A DNA stretch of 64,000 nt, from the NCBI RefSeq assembly GCF_027580225.2, contig NC_073337.2, forward strand, positions 13,179,501-13,243,500. Direction: 5' to 3'. The notes under the pieces were generated by a model. It worked only from the letters and a program-made list of their open reading frames with translations, was not told the origin of the DNA and searched no databases. Source of the DNA: Misgurnus anguillicaudatus (lineage: Eukaryota; Chordata; Actinopteri; Cypriniformes; Cobitidae). The position numbers and the translations under genes were made by a program. This document shows, piece after piece, positions 44,305 through 57,047 of the stretch (position 1 is the stretch's first letter; every line of letters starts with the position of its first letter).

Positions 44305-45630
44305 ATTATTATTATTATTTTTCCGCTTCTCCAATGGGAGTCTATGGCAGCCCTATGAACCGTATGTAGGAAAATGATGAAATTTGGCACAGTTGTAGTG
44401 GTGGTCATAAATAGTCATTTGGCCAAAAATGGGATCTCTAGCAGTAACTCTATAGCGCCACCATCATCTCAAAAATTCAATATTCAAATGGTTATAACTC
44501 GTGATCCATTAGATCTATGAGAATTCTACTTAGTACACGTGATTGCTCTCATCCCGCTTATTGAATTTGATACTTTACAGTAAGAGTCCTCCCATTACAG
44601 TATCGGCCATTTTGAAATGTACAGTATTTCGTTTTTTCGCTACTCCTCCTTCAAATTTGGTTCAATTCTTATGAGATTTGGCACATGTGATCTTTGGAGT
44701 GAGCCGCATAGAAATGACTGAACAGAATTTTGATATTTTTCTTTATTCAAAAGTAATTAATGCGTGAACTTAACAAGATTGACGCAAAATTGGTTCTGAA
44801 GCTGTATCTCGGTCATTCTTTGATCAATCGAGATGAAATTTGGTACGCTTCATGTCGACCATGAACTGGGGGTCCATTCCAAATTTGGTGACAGCGCCAC
44901 CTATCGGTCATGAGATATGAAAAAAGGCTATTTTTGGGCATAACTTCTGAATCGTTTGTCAGAAAATTATGATCTTGGTGTCTACGGATTCCTTGGCTCA
45001 TGCCGCATCTGTCGATGTGTATTATGCCGGGATTGACCGAACCGTCTGTCCGCCATTTGGAAATTTATGATAAATTGCTATAACTTTTGAAGTATCGTAT
45101 ATATCGACGCAAAAATCGGTAGGGAGCTTCAACATGACGTCCTGAGGAAATCAGAGAACAGCGCCACCTAGGGGTATAAACTATAACAGTTCTTATAGAA
45201 CTGCTTATAACTTCTGAATTCTTTGTATGGCTCTAAGCTCTTTTCTGCTGCTCCTTGAGCTGTGTCTACTGAGTGGCGCATCTGTTAAGTCGTTTGCAAA
45301 GAGATCCTGAGGTCATGGGTTCGAATCCAACCTGAGGCAGGTATTAATTTCTTCTATTAAAGTTTTGTTCTTTCCCACCTATTCTTCTTGACCTGTCTGT
45401 AGTTCACATATGTTGTATTTTTGCCATGTTTTCTGTTGCTGTTCTGCACTGCGGTGGTTCTGCTCTGTCATTGCTACGCTTTGGGTTCTTTGCGGCGCCT
45501 TGTGTTCTTGATGCACCTTGGGTGCTCAACGCACCCTGGGTGATTGATACGTTGTATCTTTCTTGCTGTGCTTTTGGTGCTCATTGCGCTGATGGTGCTT
45601 GGCCCCGTATCGCTGCTTGCAGCTATATTT
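44305..45630 (+). repeat. Array unit 7 (short type, precursor minisatellite)
   Basis: Core from 44335, tRNA-like module about 45250-45340, degenerate pre-minisatellite with 'caccttgggtgctcaacgca'-type monomers, tail ending 45630 and directly joined to the head of unit 8. Confidence 0.88.
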
Positions 45631-47015
45631 AGGGGCCAAGCACCTATGGTGCTGTGGCACCTATTGTTTCTGTTAGTATTATTATTCTTCTTAATCTTAA
45701 TCTTAATCTTCCCCAATGGGAGTCTATGGCAGCCCTATGAACAGTATATAGGAAAATGATGAAATTTGGCACAGTTGTAGTGGTGGTCATAAATAGTCAT
45801 TCGGCCAAAAATGGGGTCTCTAGCAGTAACTCTATAGCGCCACCATCATCTCAAAAATTCAATGTTCAAATGGTTATAACTGGTGATCCATTCGATCTAT
45901 GAGAATTCTACTTAGTACACGTGATTGCTCTCATCCCGCTTATTGAATTTGATACTTTACAGTAAGACTCCTCCCATTACAGTATCGGCCATTTTGAAAT
46001 GTACAGTATTTCGTTTTTTCGCTACTCCTCCTTCAAATTTGGTTCAATTCTTATGAGATTTGGCACATGTGATCTTTGGAGTGAGCCGCATAGAAATGAC
46101 TGAACAGAATTTTGATATTTGTCTTTATTCAAGAGTAATTAATGCGTGAACTTAACGAGATTGATGCAAAATTGGTTCTGAAGCTGTATCTCGGTCATTC
46201 TTTGATCAATCGAGATTAAATTTGGTACGATTCATGTCGACCATGAAATGGGGGTCCATGCCAAATTTGGTGACAGCGCCACCTATGGGTCATTAGATAG
46301 GAAAAAAGGCTATTTTTGTGCATTACTTCTGAATCGTTTTTCAGAAAATTATGATCTTGGTGTCTACGGATTCCTTGGCTCATGCCGCATCTGTCGATAT
46401 GTATTATGCCGGGATTGACCGAACCGCCTGTCCGCCATTTTGAAATCTGTGATAAATTGCTATAACTTTTGAAGTATCGGATATATCGGCGCAAAAACCA
46501 ATAGGGAGCTTCGGCATGACGTCCTGAAGAAATCAGAGAACAGCGCCACCTAGGGGTTATAAACTATAACAGTTCTTATAGAACTGCTTATAACTTCTGA
46601 ATTCTTTGTATGGCATGTAAGCTCTTTTCTGCTGCCCCTTGAGCTGTGTCTACTGAGTGGCGCATCTGTTAAGTCGTATGCATTGAGATCCTGAGTTCAT
46701 GGGTTCGAATCCCACCTGAGGCAGGTGTTAATTTGTTTTATTAAAGTTTTGTTCTTTCCCACCTATTTGTCTCGACCTGTCTGTAGTTCACATATGTTCT
46801 ATTTTTGCCATGTTTTCTGTTGCTGCTCTGCACTACGGTGGTTCTGCACTGTCATTGCTACGCTTTGGGTTCTTTGCAGCGCCTTGTGTTCTTGATGCAC
46901 CTTGGGTGCTCAATGCGCCCTGGGTGATTGATACGTTGTATGTTTCTTGCTGTGCTTCGGGTGCTCATTGCGCTGATGGTGCTTGGCCCCGTATCGCTGC
47001 TTGCAGCTATATTTA
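45631..47015 (+). repeat. Array unit 8 (short type)
   Basis: TAT-type head (ggggccaagcacctatggtg) at 45631, (ATT)n and 'cttaatctt' repeats, core from 45717, tRNA-like module 46635-46725 with GGTTCGAATCCCACC, degenerate pre-minisatellite, tail ending about 47015. Closely similar to unit 7. Confidence 0.88.
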
Positions 47016-47017
47016 TT

Positions 47018-48860
47018 AGGGGTCAAGCACCGAAGGTGCTGAGACACCTATTGGAATTGTTAGTATTATTATTATTATTATTATTATCGTCCCATGGGAG
47101 TCTATGGCAGCCCTATGAACCGTACATAGGAAAATGATGAAATTTGGCACAGTTGTAGAGGTGGTCATAAATAGTCATGTGACCAAAAATGGGGTCTCTA
47201 GCAATAACTCTATAGCGCCACCAGCAGTGCAAAAAATCAATGTTCAAACTGTTATAAATAGTGAACCATTTGATCTATGAAAATTCTACTTAGTACACGT
47301 GATTGCTCTCATCCCGCTTATTGAATTTGATACTTTACAGTAAGACTCCACCCATTACAGTAACGGCCATTTTGAAATGTACAGTATTTTGTTTTTTCGC
47401 TACTCCTCCTTCAAATGTGGTTCAATTCTTATGAGATTTGGCACAGGTGATCTTTGGAGTGAGCCGCATAGAAATGACTGAACAGAATTTTGATATTTAT
47501 CTTTGTTCAAAAGTAATAAATGCGCAAACTTAACGAGGTTGACGCAAAAATGGTTCTGAAGCTGTAGCTCGGTCATTCTTTGATCAATTGAAATGAAATT
47601 TGGTACACTTCATGTGGACCATGAACTTGGGGTCCATGCCAAATTTGGTGACAGCGCCACCTATGGGTCATGAGATATGAAAATAGGCTATTTTTGCCCA
47701 TAACTTCTGAACTGTTTGTCAGAAAATTATGATCTTGATGTCTATGGATTGCTTACCTCATGCCGCATCTGTCGATATGTATTATGCCGGGTTTGACCAA
47801 TCCGCCTGTCCGCCATTTTGAAATTTCACATACATTGTTATATTTTTTGAACTATTCGAGATTTCCGCGCAAAAATTGGTAAGAAACTTTGACATGATGT
47901 CCTGAAGTTACCTGAGAAGTCAGAGTACAGCGCCACCTAGGGTTTATAAACTTATTTGACACATGGTAATCCTTGTAGCTCTCTAATCTCTTTTCTGCTT
48001 CCCCATGAGCTGTGTCAACTGAGTGGCGCATCTAGTTAATCATATGCATTGAGATTCTGAGTTCCTGGGTTCGAATCCCACCTGAGTCATGATGTTTTGT
48101 TCTTCCTCATCAATTCTTCTCAACCTGTCTGTAGTTCACATGTGTTCTATTTTTCCATGTTTGCTGTTGTTGCTCTGCATTATGATGGTTCTTGCTGTGC
48201 TTTGTGAGCTTGCTGTGCTTTGTGAGCTTGCTGTGCTTTTTGTGCTTGCTGTGCTTTGTGAGCTTGCTATGCTTTGTGTGCTTTGTATGCTTGCTGTGCT
48301 TTGTGTGCTTGCTGTGCTTTGTGAGCTTGCTGTGCTTTGTATGCCTGCTGGGATTTGTGTAATTGCTGTGCTTTGTGTGCTTGCTGTGCTTTGTGTGCTT
48401 GCTGTGCTTTGTGAGCTTGCTGTGCTTTGTGTGCCTGCTGTGATTTGTGTAATTGTTGTGCTTTGTGTTCTTGCTGTGCTTTGTGTGCTTGCTGTGCTTT
48501 GTGTCCTTGCTGTGCTTTGTGTGTTTGCTGTGCTTTGTGTGCTTGCTGTGCTTTGTGTGCTTGCTGTGCTTTGTGTGCTTGCTGTGCTTTGTGTGCTTGC
48601 TGTGCTTTGTGTGCCTGCTGTGATTTGTGAAATTGCTGTGCTTTGTGTGCTTGCTGTGCATTGTGAGCTTGCTGTGCTTTGTGTGCTTGCTGTGCTTTGT
48701 GAGCTTGCTGTGCTTTGTGTGCCTGCTGTGATTTGTGTAATTGCTGTGCTTTGTGTGCTTGCTGTGCATTGTGAGCTTGCTGTGCTTTGTGTGCTTGCTG
48801 TGCTGTGTGTGCATTGCGCCGAAGGTGCTTGACCCCGTGTTGCTGCTTGCAGCTATATTT
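47018..48860 (+). repeat. Array unit 9
   Basis: GAA-type head at 47018, core from 47096 similar to units 1, 5 and 11, tRNA-like module 48005-48090, large minisatellite 48190-48815, tail ending 48860. Confidence 0.9.
48190..48815 (+). repeat. 18-bp minisatellite, about 35 copies (unit 9)
   Basis: Same monomer. It shows a higher-order pattern in which a block of about 8-10 monomers, marked by 'gcctgctgtgatttgtgtaa', recurs at least four times. This suggests block-wise expansion. Produces open frames of 247 (+) and 234 (-) codons. Confidence 0.93.
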
Positions 48861-51800
48861 AGGGGTCAAGCACCGAAGGTGCTGAGACACCTATTGGAAT
48901 TGTCAGTATTATTATTATTATTTTTCCGCAATGGGAGTCTATGGCAGCCCTATGAACCGTACATAGGAAAATGATGAAATTTGGCACAGTTGTAGAGGTG
49001 GTACTGAAAAGTCAAGTGACCAAAAATGGGGTCTCTAGCACTAACTCTATAGCGCCACCAGCAGTGCAAAAATTCAATGTTCAAATGGTTATAACTGGTG
49101 ATCCGCTTGATCTATGAAAATTCTACTTAGTACACGTGATTGCTCTTATCCCACTTATTGAATTTGATACTTTACAGTAGAACTCCACCCATTACAGTAG
49201 CGGCCATTTTGAAATGTACAGTATTTCGTTTTTTCGCTACTCCTCCTTCAAATGTGGTTCAATTCTTATCAGATTTGGCACAGATGATCTTTGGAGTGAG
49301 CCGCACAGAAATGACCGAACAGAATTTTGATATTTATCTTTGTTCAAAAGTAATTAATGCGTGAACTTAACGAGATTGACGCAAAATTGGTTCTGAAGCT
49401 GTATCTCGGTCATTCTTTGATCAATCGAGATGAAATTTGGTACGCTTCATGTCGATCATGAAATGGGGGTCCATGCCAAATTTGGTGACAGCGCCACCTA
49501 TGGGTCATGAGATAATAAAATAGGCTATTTTTGCCCATAACTTCTGAACTGTTTGTCAGAAAATTATGATCTTGATGTCTATGGATTGCTTACCTCATGC
49601 CGCATCTGTCGATGTGTATTATGCCGGGTTTGACCGAACCGCCTGTCCACCATTTTGAAATTTCACATAATTCGTTATATTTTTTTAACTATTGGACATA
49701 TCCGCGCAAAAATTAGTAAGGAGCTTCGACATGATGTCCTGAAGGTACCTGGGAAGTCAGAGTACAGCGCCACCTAGGGGTTATAAACTATAACAGTTCT
49801 TATGGAACTGCTTATAACTTCTGAATACTTTGTCTGATATTAATTTCTTTGTGAAATTGTATTCACTGGTTTATGCCGATTGCAACGATACCTCGTTTGT
49901 CATTTTCCAACATTCTGTTCATGTGTTATTGTAAAGCATTTGGAACATGATTTTTTCGCTACTCCTTTTACAAATTTTGTTTTATTTATGCCAGGTGCTG
50001 CTCGTATAATGTTTGGAGCAATCCGCACAGAAATGACCGAACAGATTTTTGATATTCTGTTCTCTTTCTTAGAAATACCACTCCAAAGTTGACTGTGCCT
50101 GTGCCGTTGTCTATTTGTCATAGTAAATTAGTGTGACTGTATGTTACATTGTATAGCATTACTATACAGAATGATCTTCTTGTCTTCAATCTCACTTGAT
50201 CTTTTTGATTCTCATATATCTGTGTTAACTGAGTTGCGCATCTGGTTAACCAGATGCCATGAGATCCTGAGGTCATGGGTTCGAATCCCATGTACAGTAA
50301 TATTTTGTCTTAACTTTTTTCTCACTTAAGTTTATTGATTTTCATACAATACATTGTATTTCAGTTATTTGTGCTCTCTGTTGTCATTTCTGCACTTTTG
50401 GTAATTGCTGGATATAAATGTTTACAGCTCTATATCTCTATTCCATAGGTTGGACACACCAAGTCAGTGGTTTAATCGTTTACTCAGTGGCGTATGCGGT
50501 AACTGCTGTGCCTTGGGAACCTGAGTTCATGAGTTCGAATCCCATGTGCAGTGATTTTTGTCTTAACTTTTTTTTCTCACTTAAGTTTTGTGATTTTCAT
50601 ACAATACATTGTATTTCAGTTATTTGTGCTCTCTGTTGTCATTTCTGCACTTTTGGTAATTGCTGGATATCAATGTTTACAGCTCTATATCTCTATTCTA
50701 TAGCCTGGACAAACCAACTCAGTGGTTTAACCGTTTACTCAGTGGCGCATGCGTTAACTGCTATGCTTTGGGAACCTGAGGTCATGGGTTTGAATCCCAG
50801 CTCTCACTTTCACTTATTGAGATTTCCTTTTGCGTTTCCTTTAACACGTTCTTCTCGACCTGTCTGGTTTTCCACACGTGTTATATTTTTGCCATCTTTA
50901 CTGTTGTTGCTCCGCACTGCAGTGATCCTGCTCTGCATTTGCTTTGCTTCGGGTTCGGGCTCTGTATTGCGTGCTTTCTGCGCTTTGCACATTTGCTGCG
51001 TCGTGTGGTTTTTGCTGTGCTTTGGGTGCTCATTGCGCTGAAGGTGCTGCTTATAAAATTGGTTCTGAAGCTGTATCTCGGTCATTCTTTGATCAATCGA
51101 GATGAAATTTGGTACGCTTCATGTCGATCATGAAATGGGGGTCCATGTCAAATCTGGTGACAGCGCCACCTATGGGTCATGAGATATGAAAAAAGGCTAT
51201 TTTTGCCCATAACTACTGAATTGTTTGTCAGAAAATTATGATTGTTGTGTCTACGTATTCCTTGGCTCATGCCGCATCTGTGGATGTGTATTATTCCGGG
51301 ATTGACCGGACCGCTTGTCTGCCATTTTGAAATGAGTCACAATTGCTATAACTTTTGAAGTATTGGCTATATCGGCGAAAAAATAGGTAGGGAGCTTCGG
51401 CATGATGTCCTGAAGGTACCTGGGAAGTCAGAGTACGGCGCCACCTAGGGTTTATAAACAATAACAGTTCTTATAGAACTGCCTATAACTTCTGAATACT
51501 TTGTCTAATATTAATTTTCTTTGTGAAATTAAATTCACTGGTTTATGCCGATTGCAACGATACCTCATTTGTTATTTTCCAACATTCTATTAATGTGTTA
51601 TTGTAAGGCATATGGTAAATTATCTTTTCGCTACTCCTTTTACAAATTTTGTTTATTTTATGCCAGGTTCTGCTCGTAGGTTCTTTGGAGCAATCCTCAC
51701 AGAAATGACTGAACAGATTTTTCTGGCACCTAGGCATTTTTTTAAGAAATACCTCTGTAAAGTTGATCGTGCCTGTGATGTTGTCTATTTGTCATAGTTC

Positions 51801-52529
51801 ATTACTGTATATTACATTTTATAGCGTTGCTCTACAGAATGTTTTTCTTGTCTTCAATCTCACTTGAGCTTTTTGATTCTCATATACATTATATTTCTGT
51901 TATTTCTGCTCTGCAGTGTCATTTCTACATCTTTGGTAATTGGCATATGTCAATCCTTGCATCTCTGTAATTTCTTTTCTGCTGTTCCTTGAACTGTGTC
52001 AACTGAATGGCGTGGCGGGTAAGGCACGCGCAATGAGATTCTGAGTTCTTGGGTTCGAATCCCGCCTGAGGCAAGTGTTCATCGCTTCTATTACATTTGG
52101 TTCTTTCTCACCTATTCTTCTCGACCTGTCTGTAGTTCACATATGTTCAGTTTTTGCCATGTTTTCGGTTGCTTCTTGGCACTGCGGTGGTTCAGCTCTG
52201 TGATTGCTACGCTTTGGGTTCTTTGCAGCGCCTTGGGTTCTTGATGCACCTTGGGTGCTCAATGCGCCCTGGGTGATTGATACATTGTATGTTTCTTGCT
52301 GTGCTTTGGGTGCTTAATGTTCTTTGTGTGCTTGCTGTGCTTTGAGTACTTGCTGTGCTTTGAGTACTTGCTGTGCTTTGTGTGCTTGCTGTGCTTTGTG
52401 TGCTTTCTGTGCTTTGTGAGCTTGCTGTGCATTGTGACATTGCTGTGCTTTGTGTGCTTGCTGTGCTGTGTTTGCGTTTGCATTGCGCTGATGGTGCTTG
52501 GCCCCGTATCGCTGCTTGCAGCTATATTT
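48861..52529 (+). repeat. Array unit 10: fused double unit, duplicate A of a 3,669-bp block
   Basis: Head at 48861, full body with three tRNA-like modules (50218-50298, 50470-50550, 50720-50805). A truncated tail (gctgaaggtgctgcttataa at about 51037-51056) then joins the middle of a second unit body, with a further tRNA-like module (51990-52075), short minisatellite (52315-52470) and normal tail. The block 48861-52529 is the same length as 57048-60716 and differs at only about four positions that I could spot. Confidence 0.92.
52315..52470 (+). repeat. 18-bp minisatellite, about 8 copies (unit 10)
   Basis: Monomers 'ctttgtgtgcttgctgtg' and 'ctttgagtacttgctgtg'. Repeated identically at 60500-60660 in unit 14. 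Confidence 0.9.
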
Positions 52530-54017
52530 AGGGGTCAAGCACCGAAGGTGCTGAGACACCTATTGGAATTGTTAGTATTATTATTATTATTATTATTATC
52601 GTCCCATGGGAGTCTATGGCAGCCCTATGAACCGTACATAGGAAAATGATGAAATTTGGCACAGTTGTAGAGGTGGTCATAAATAGTCATGTGACCAAAA
52701 ATGGGGTCTCTAGCAATAACTCTATAGCGCCACCAGCAGTGCAAAAAATCAATGTTCAAACTGTTATAAATAGTGAACCATTTGATCTATGAAAATTCTA
52801 CTTAGTACACGTGATTGCTCTCATCCCGCTTATTGAATTTGATACTTTACAGTAAGACTCCACCCATTACAGTAACGGCCATTTTGAAATGTACAGTATT
52901 TTGTTTTTTCGCTACTCCTCCTTCAAATGTGGTTCAATTCTTATGAGATTTGGCACAGGTGATCTTTGGAGTGAGCCGCATAGAAATGACTGAACAGAAT
53001 TTTGATATTCATCTTTGTTCAAAAGTAATAAATGCGCAAACTTAACGAGGTTGACGCAAAAATGGTTCTGAAGCTGTAGCTTGGTCATTCTTTGATCAAT
53101 TGAAATGAAATTTGGTACACTTCATGTGGACCATGAACTTGGGGTTCATGCCAAATTTGGTGACAGCGCCACCTATGGGTAATGAGATAGGAAAATAGGC
53201 TATTTTTGCCCATAACTTCTGAACTGTTTGTCAGAAAATTATGATCTTGATGTCTATGGATTGCTTACCTCATGCCGCATCTGTCGATATGTATTATGCC
53301 GGGTTTGACCAAACCGCCTGTCCGCCATTTTGAAATTTCACATAAATTGTTATATTTTTTGAACTATTCGAGATATCCGCGCAAAAATTGGTAAGAAACT
53401 TTGACATGATGTCCTGAAGTTACCTGGGAAGTCAGAGTACAGCGCCACCTATGGGTTATAAACTATAACAATTCTTATTGATATTATACTGTTATCTCTT
53501 TTCTGCTGCCCAATGAACTGTGTCAACTGAGTGGTGCAACTAGTTAAACCACATGCATTGAGATTCTGAGTTCCTGGGTTCAAATCCCACCTGAGTCATG
53601 ACGTTTTGTTCTTCCTCATCAATTCTTCTCAACCTGTCTGTAGTTCACATGTGTTCTATTTTTCCATGTTTGCTGTTGTTGCTCTGCATTATGGTGGTTC
53701 TTGCTGTGCTTTGTGAGCTTGCTGTGCTTTGTGAGCTTGCTGTGCTTTGTGTGCTTGCTGTGCTATGTGAGCTTGCTATGCTTTGTGTGCTTGCTGTGCT
53801 TTGTGTGCTTGCTGTGCTTTGTGAGCTTGCTGTGCTTTGTGTGCATGCTGTGATTTGTGTAATTGCTGTGCTTTGTGTGCTTGCTGTGCTTTGTGTGCCT
53901 GCTGTGCTTTGTGTGCTTGCTGTGCATTGTGAGCTTGCTGTGCTTTGTGTGCTTGCTGTGCTTTGTGTGCATTGCGCCGAAGGTGCTTGACCCCGTGTTG
54001 CTGCTTGCAGCTATATT
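52530..54017 (+). repeat. Array unit 11 (close copy of unit 1)
   Basis: GAA-type head at 52530, core from 52609, tRNA-like module 53518-53598, minisatellite 53700-53970 with the same monomer order as unit 1, tail ending 54017. The 130-codon frame at 33058-33450 recurs unchanged at 53598-53990. Confidence 0.9.
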
Positions 54018-55529
54018 GGTCATTGTTTCTGTTAGTAAATTTTTCTTCCCCAATGGGAGTCTATGGCAGCCCTATGAACCGTATGTAGGAAAATGATGAA
54101 ATTTGGCACAGTTGTAGTGGTGGTCATAAATAGTCATTTGGCCAAAAATGGGGTCTCTAGCAGTAACTCTATAGCGCCACCATCATCTCAAAAATTCAAT
54201 ATTCAAATGGTTATAACTGCTGATCCGTTTGATCTATGAAAATTCCACTTAGTACACGTGATTGCTCTCCTCATGCTTATTGTTTTTAATGCCTTACAGT
54301 AAGACTCCACCCATTACAGTAGCAGCCATTTTGAAATGTACAGTATTTAGTTTTTTCGCTACTCCTCCTTCAAATTTGGTTAAATTGTTATGAAATTTGA
54401 CACAGGTGATCTTTGGAGTGAGCCGCACAGAAATGACCGAACAGAATTTTGATATTTATCTTTGTTCAAAAGTAATAAAGGCACAAACTTAACGAGGTTG
54501 ACACAAAAATGGTTCTGAAGCTGTAGCTCGGTCAATCTTTGATCAATTGAAATGAAATTTGGTACGCTTCATATGGACCATGAACTTGTGGTCCATGCAA
54601 AATGTGATGACAGCGCCACCTATGGGTCATGAGATATGAAAGTAGGCTATTTTTGCCCATAACTTCTGAACTGTTTGTCTGATATATATATTCTTTGTGG
54701 AATTAGTTTCACTGGTTCATGCCGATGGCAACGATACCTCGTTTGTCATTTTCCAACATTCTTTTCATGTGTTATTGTAAGGCATATGGTAAATGATCTT
54801 TTCGCTACTCCTTTTACAAATTTTGTTTATTTTATGCCAGGTTCTGCTCGTATAATGTTTGGAGCAATCCGCACAGAAATGACCGAACAGATTTTTTATA
54901 TTCTGTTCTCTTTCTTAGAAATATTGCTCCAAAGTTGACCGTGCCTGTGATGTTGTCTATTTGTCATAGTTAATTACGGTATATTACATTTCATAGCGTT
55001 TCTGTACAGAATGTTCTTCTTGTCTTCAACCTCACTTGAGCTTGTTGATTCTTATATAGCCTACATTATATTTCTGTTATATCTGCTCTGCTGTGTCATT
55101 TCTGCATCTGTGGTGATTGGCATTTGTCAATGCTTTCATCTCTGTACACTCTATTCTGCTGCCTCATGAACTGTGTCAACTAAATGGCGTAGTGTGTTAG
55201 TCACATGCAAAGAGTTTCTGAGTTCTTGGGTTCAAATCCTGCCTGGGGCAAGTTTTAATTTGTTCTATTAAAGTTTTGTTCTTTCTCACCTATTCTTCTC
55301 GACCTGTCTGTAGTTCACATATGTTCTATTTTCGTCATGTTTTCTGTTGCTGCTCTGCACTGCGGTGGTTCTGATCGGTGATTGCTACGCTTTGGGTACT
55401 TGTGTTCTTGATTCACCTTGGGTGTTCAATGCACATTGGGTCATTGATACCTTCTATGTTGCTTGCTGTGCTTTGGGTGCTCATTGCGCTGAAGGTGCTT
55501 GGCCCCGAATCGCTGCTTGCAGCTATATT
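54018..55529 (+). repeat. Array unit 12
   Basis: Begins 'ggtcattgtttctgttagta' in place of a head hairpin. Body with a deletion that joins the first 'ataacttctgaactgtttgtc' block directly to the second 'ttcgctactcc' block. tRNA-like module 55170-55250, degenerate pre-minisatellite, tail ending 55529. Confidence 0.87.
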
Positions 55530-57047
55530 GGTCATTGTTTCTGTTAGTAAATTTTTCTTCCCCAATGGAAGTCTATGGCAGCCCTATGAACCGAATGTAA
55601 GAAAATGATGAAATTTTGCACAGTTGTAATGTTGGTCATAAATATTCATGTGGCCAAAAATGGAGTCTCTAGAAGTAACTTTATAGCGCCACCATCAGCT
55701 CAAAAATTCAATGTTCAAATGGTTATAACTTGTGATCCATTAGATCTATGAAAATTCTACTTAGTACACGTGATTGCTCTCATCACGCTTATTGAATTTG
55801 ATACTTTACAGTAAGACTCCTCCCATTACATTAGCGGCAATTTTGAAATGTACAGTATTTTGTTTTTTCGCTACTCCTCCTTCAAATTTGGTTCAAATGT
55901 TATGAAATTTGGCACAGGTGATCTTTGGAGTGAGCTGCATAGAAATGACCGAACAGAATTTTGATTTTTTTCTTTATTCAAAAGTAATTAATGTGTGAAC
56001 TTAACGAGGTTGACGCAAAATTGTTTCTGAAGCTGTATTTTGGTCATTCTTTGATCAATCGAAATGAAATTTGGTACACTTCATGTCGACCATGAACTGG
56101 GGGTCCATGCCAAATTTGGTGACAGCGCCACCTATGGGTCATGAGATATGAAAAAAGGCTATTTTTGCACATAACTTCTGAATCGTTCGTCTGATATATA
56201 TATTCTTTGTGAAATTAGTTTCACTGGTTTATGCCGATCGCAACGATACCTCGTTTGTCATTTTCCAACATTCTGTTCATGTGTTATTGTAAGGCATATG
56301 GTAAATTATCTTTTCGCTACTCCTTTTACAAATTTTGTTTATTTCATGCCAGGTTCTGCTCGTATAATGTTTGGAGCAATCCGCACAGAAATGACCGAAC
56401 AGATTTTTTATATTCTGTTCTCTTTCTTAGAAATATTGCTCCAAAGTTGACCGTGCTTGTAATGTTGTCTATTTGTCATAGTTAATTACTGTATATTACA
56501 TTTCATAGCGTTTCTGTACAGAATGTTCTTCTTGTCTTCAACCTCACTTGAGCTTGTTGATTCTTATATACATTATACTTCAGTTATATCTGCTCTGCTG
56601 TGTCATTTCTGCATCTGTGGTGATTGGCATATGTCAATGCTTTCATCTCTGTATACTCTATTCTGCTGCCTCATGAACCGTGTTAACTGAATGGCGTATC
56701 GTGTTAGTCACATGCAAAGAGATGCTTAGTTCTTGGGTTCGAAACCCGCTTGAGGCAAGTGTTAATTTGTTCTATTAAAGTTTTGTTCTTTCTCACCTAT
56801 TCTTCTCAACCCTTCTGTAGTTCACATATGTTCTGTTTTTGTCATATTTTCTGTTGCTGCTCTGCACTGCGGTGGTTCTGCTGTGTGATTGCTACGCTTT
56901 GGGTACTTGCTGCGCCTTGTGTTCTTGATGCACCTTGGGTGGTCAATGCGCATTGGGTTATTGATACCTTCTATGTTGCTTTTTGTGCTTTGGATGCGCA
57001 TTGCGCTAAAGGTGCTTGGCCCCGAATCGCTGCTTGCAGCTATATTT
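55530..57047 (+). repeat. Array unit 13 (tandem sister of unit 12)
   Basis: Starts with the same 'ggtcattgtttctgttagta' sequence and carries the same internal deletion as unit 12, so the two are adjacent products of one duplication. tRNA-like module 56675-56760, tail ending 57047. Confidence 0.88.

Noticed and set aside
50418..51041. 207-codon + strand frame, repeated at 58605-59228
   Set aside because: It runs through two tRNA-like modules and the tail of array units. The repetition is explained by the 3,669-bp duplicated block, and other units have stops at the same places.
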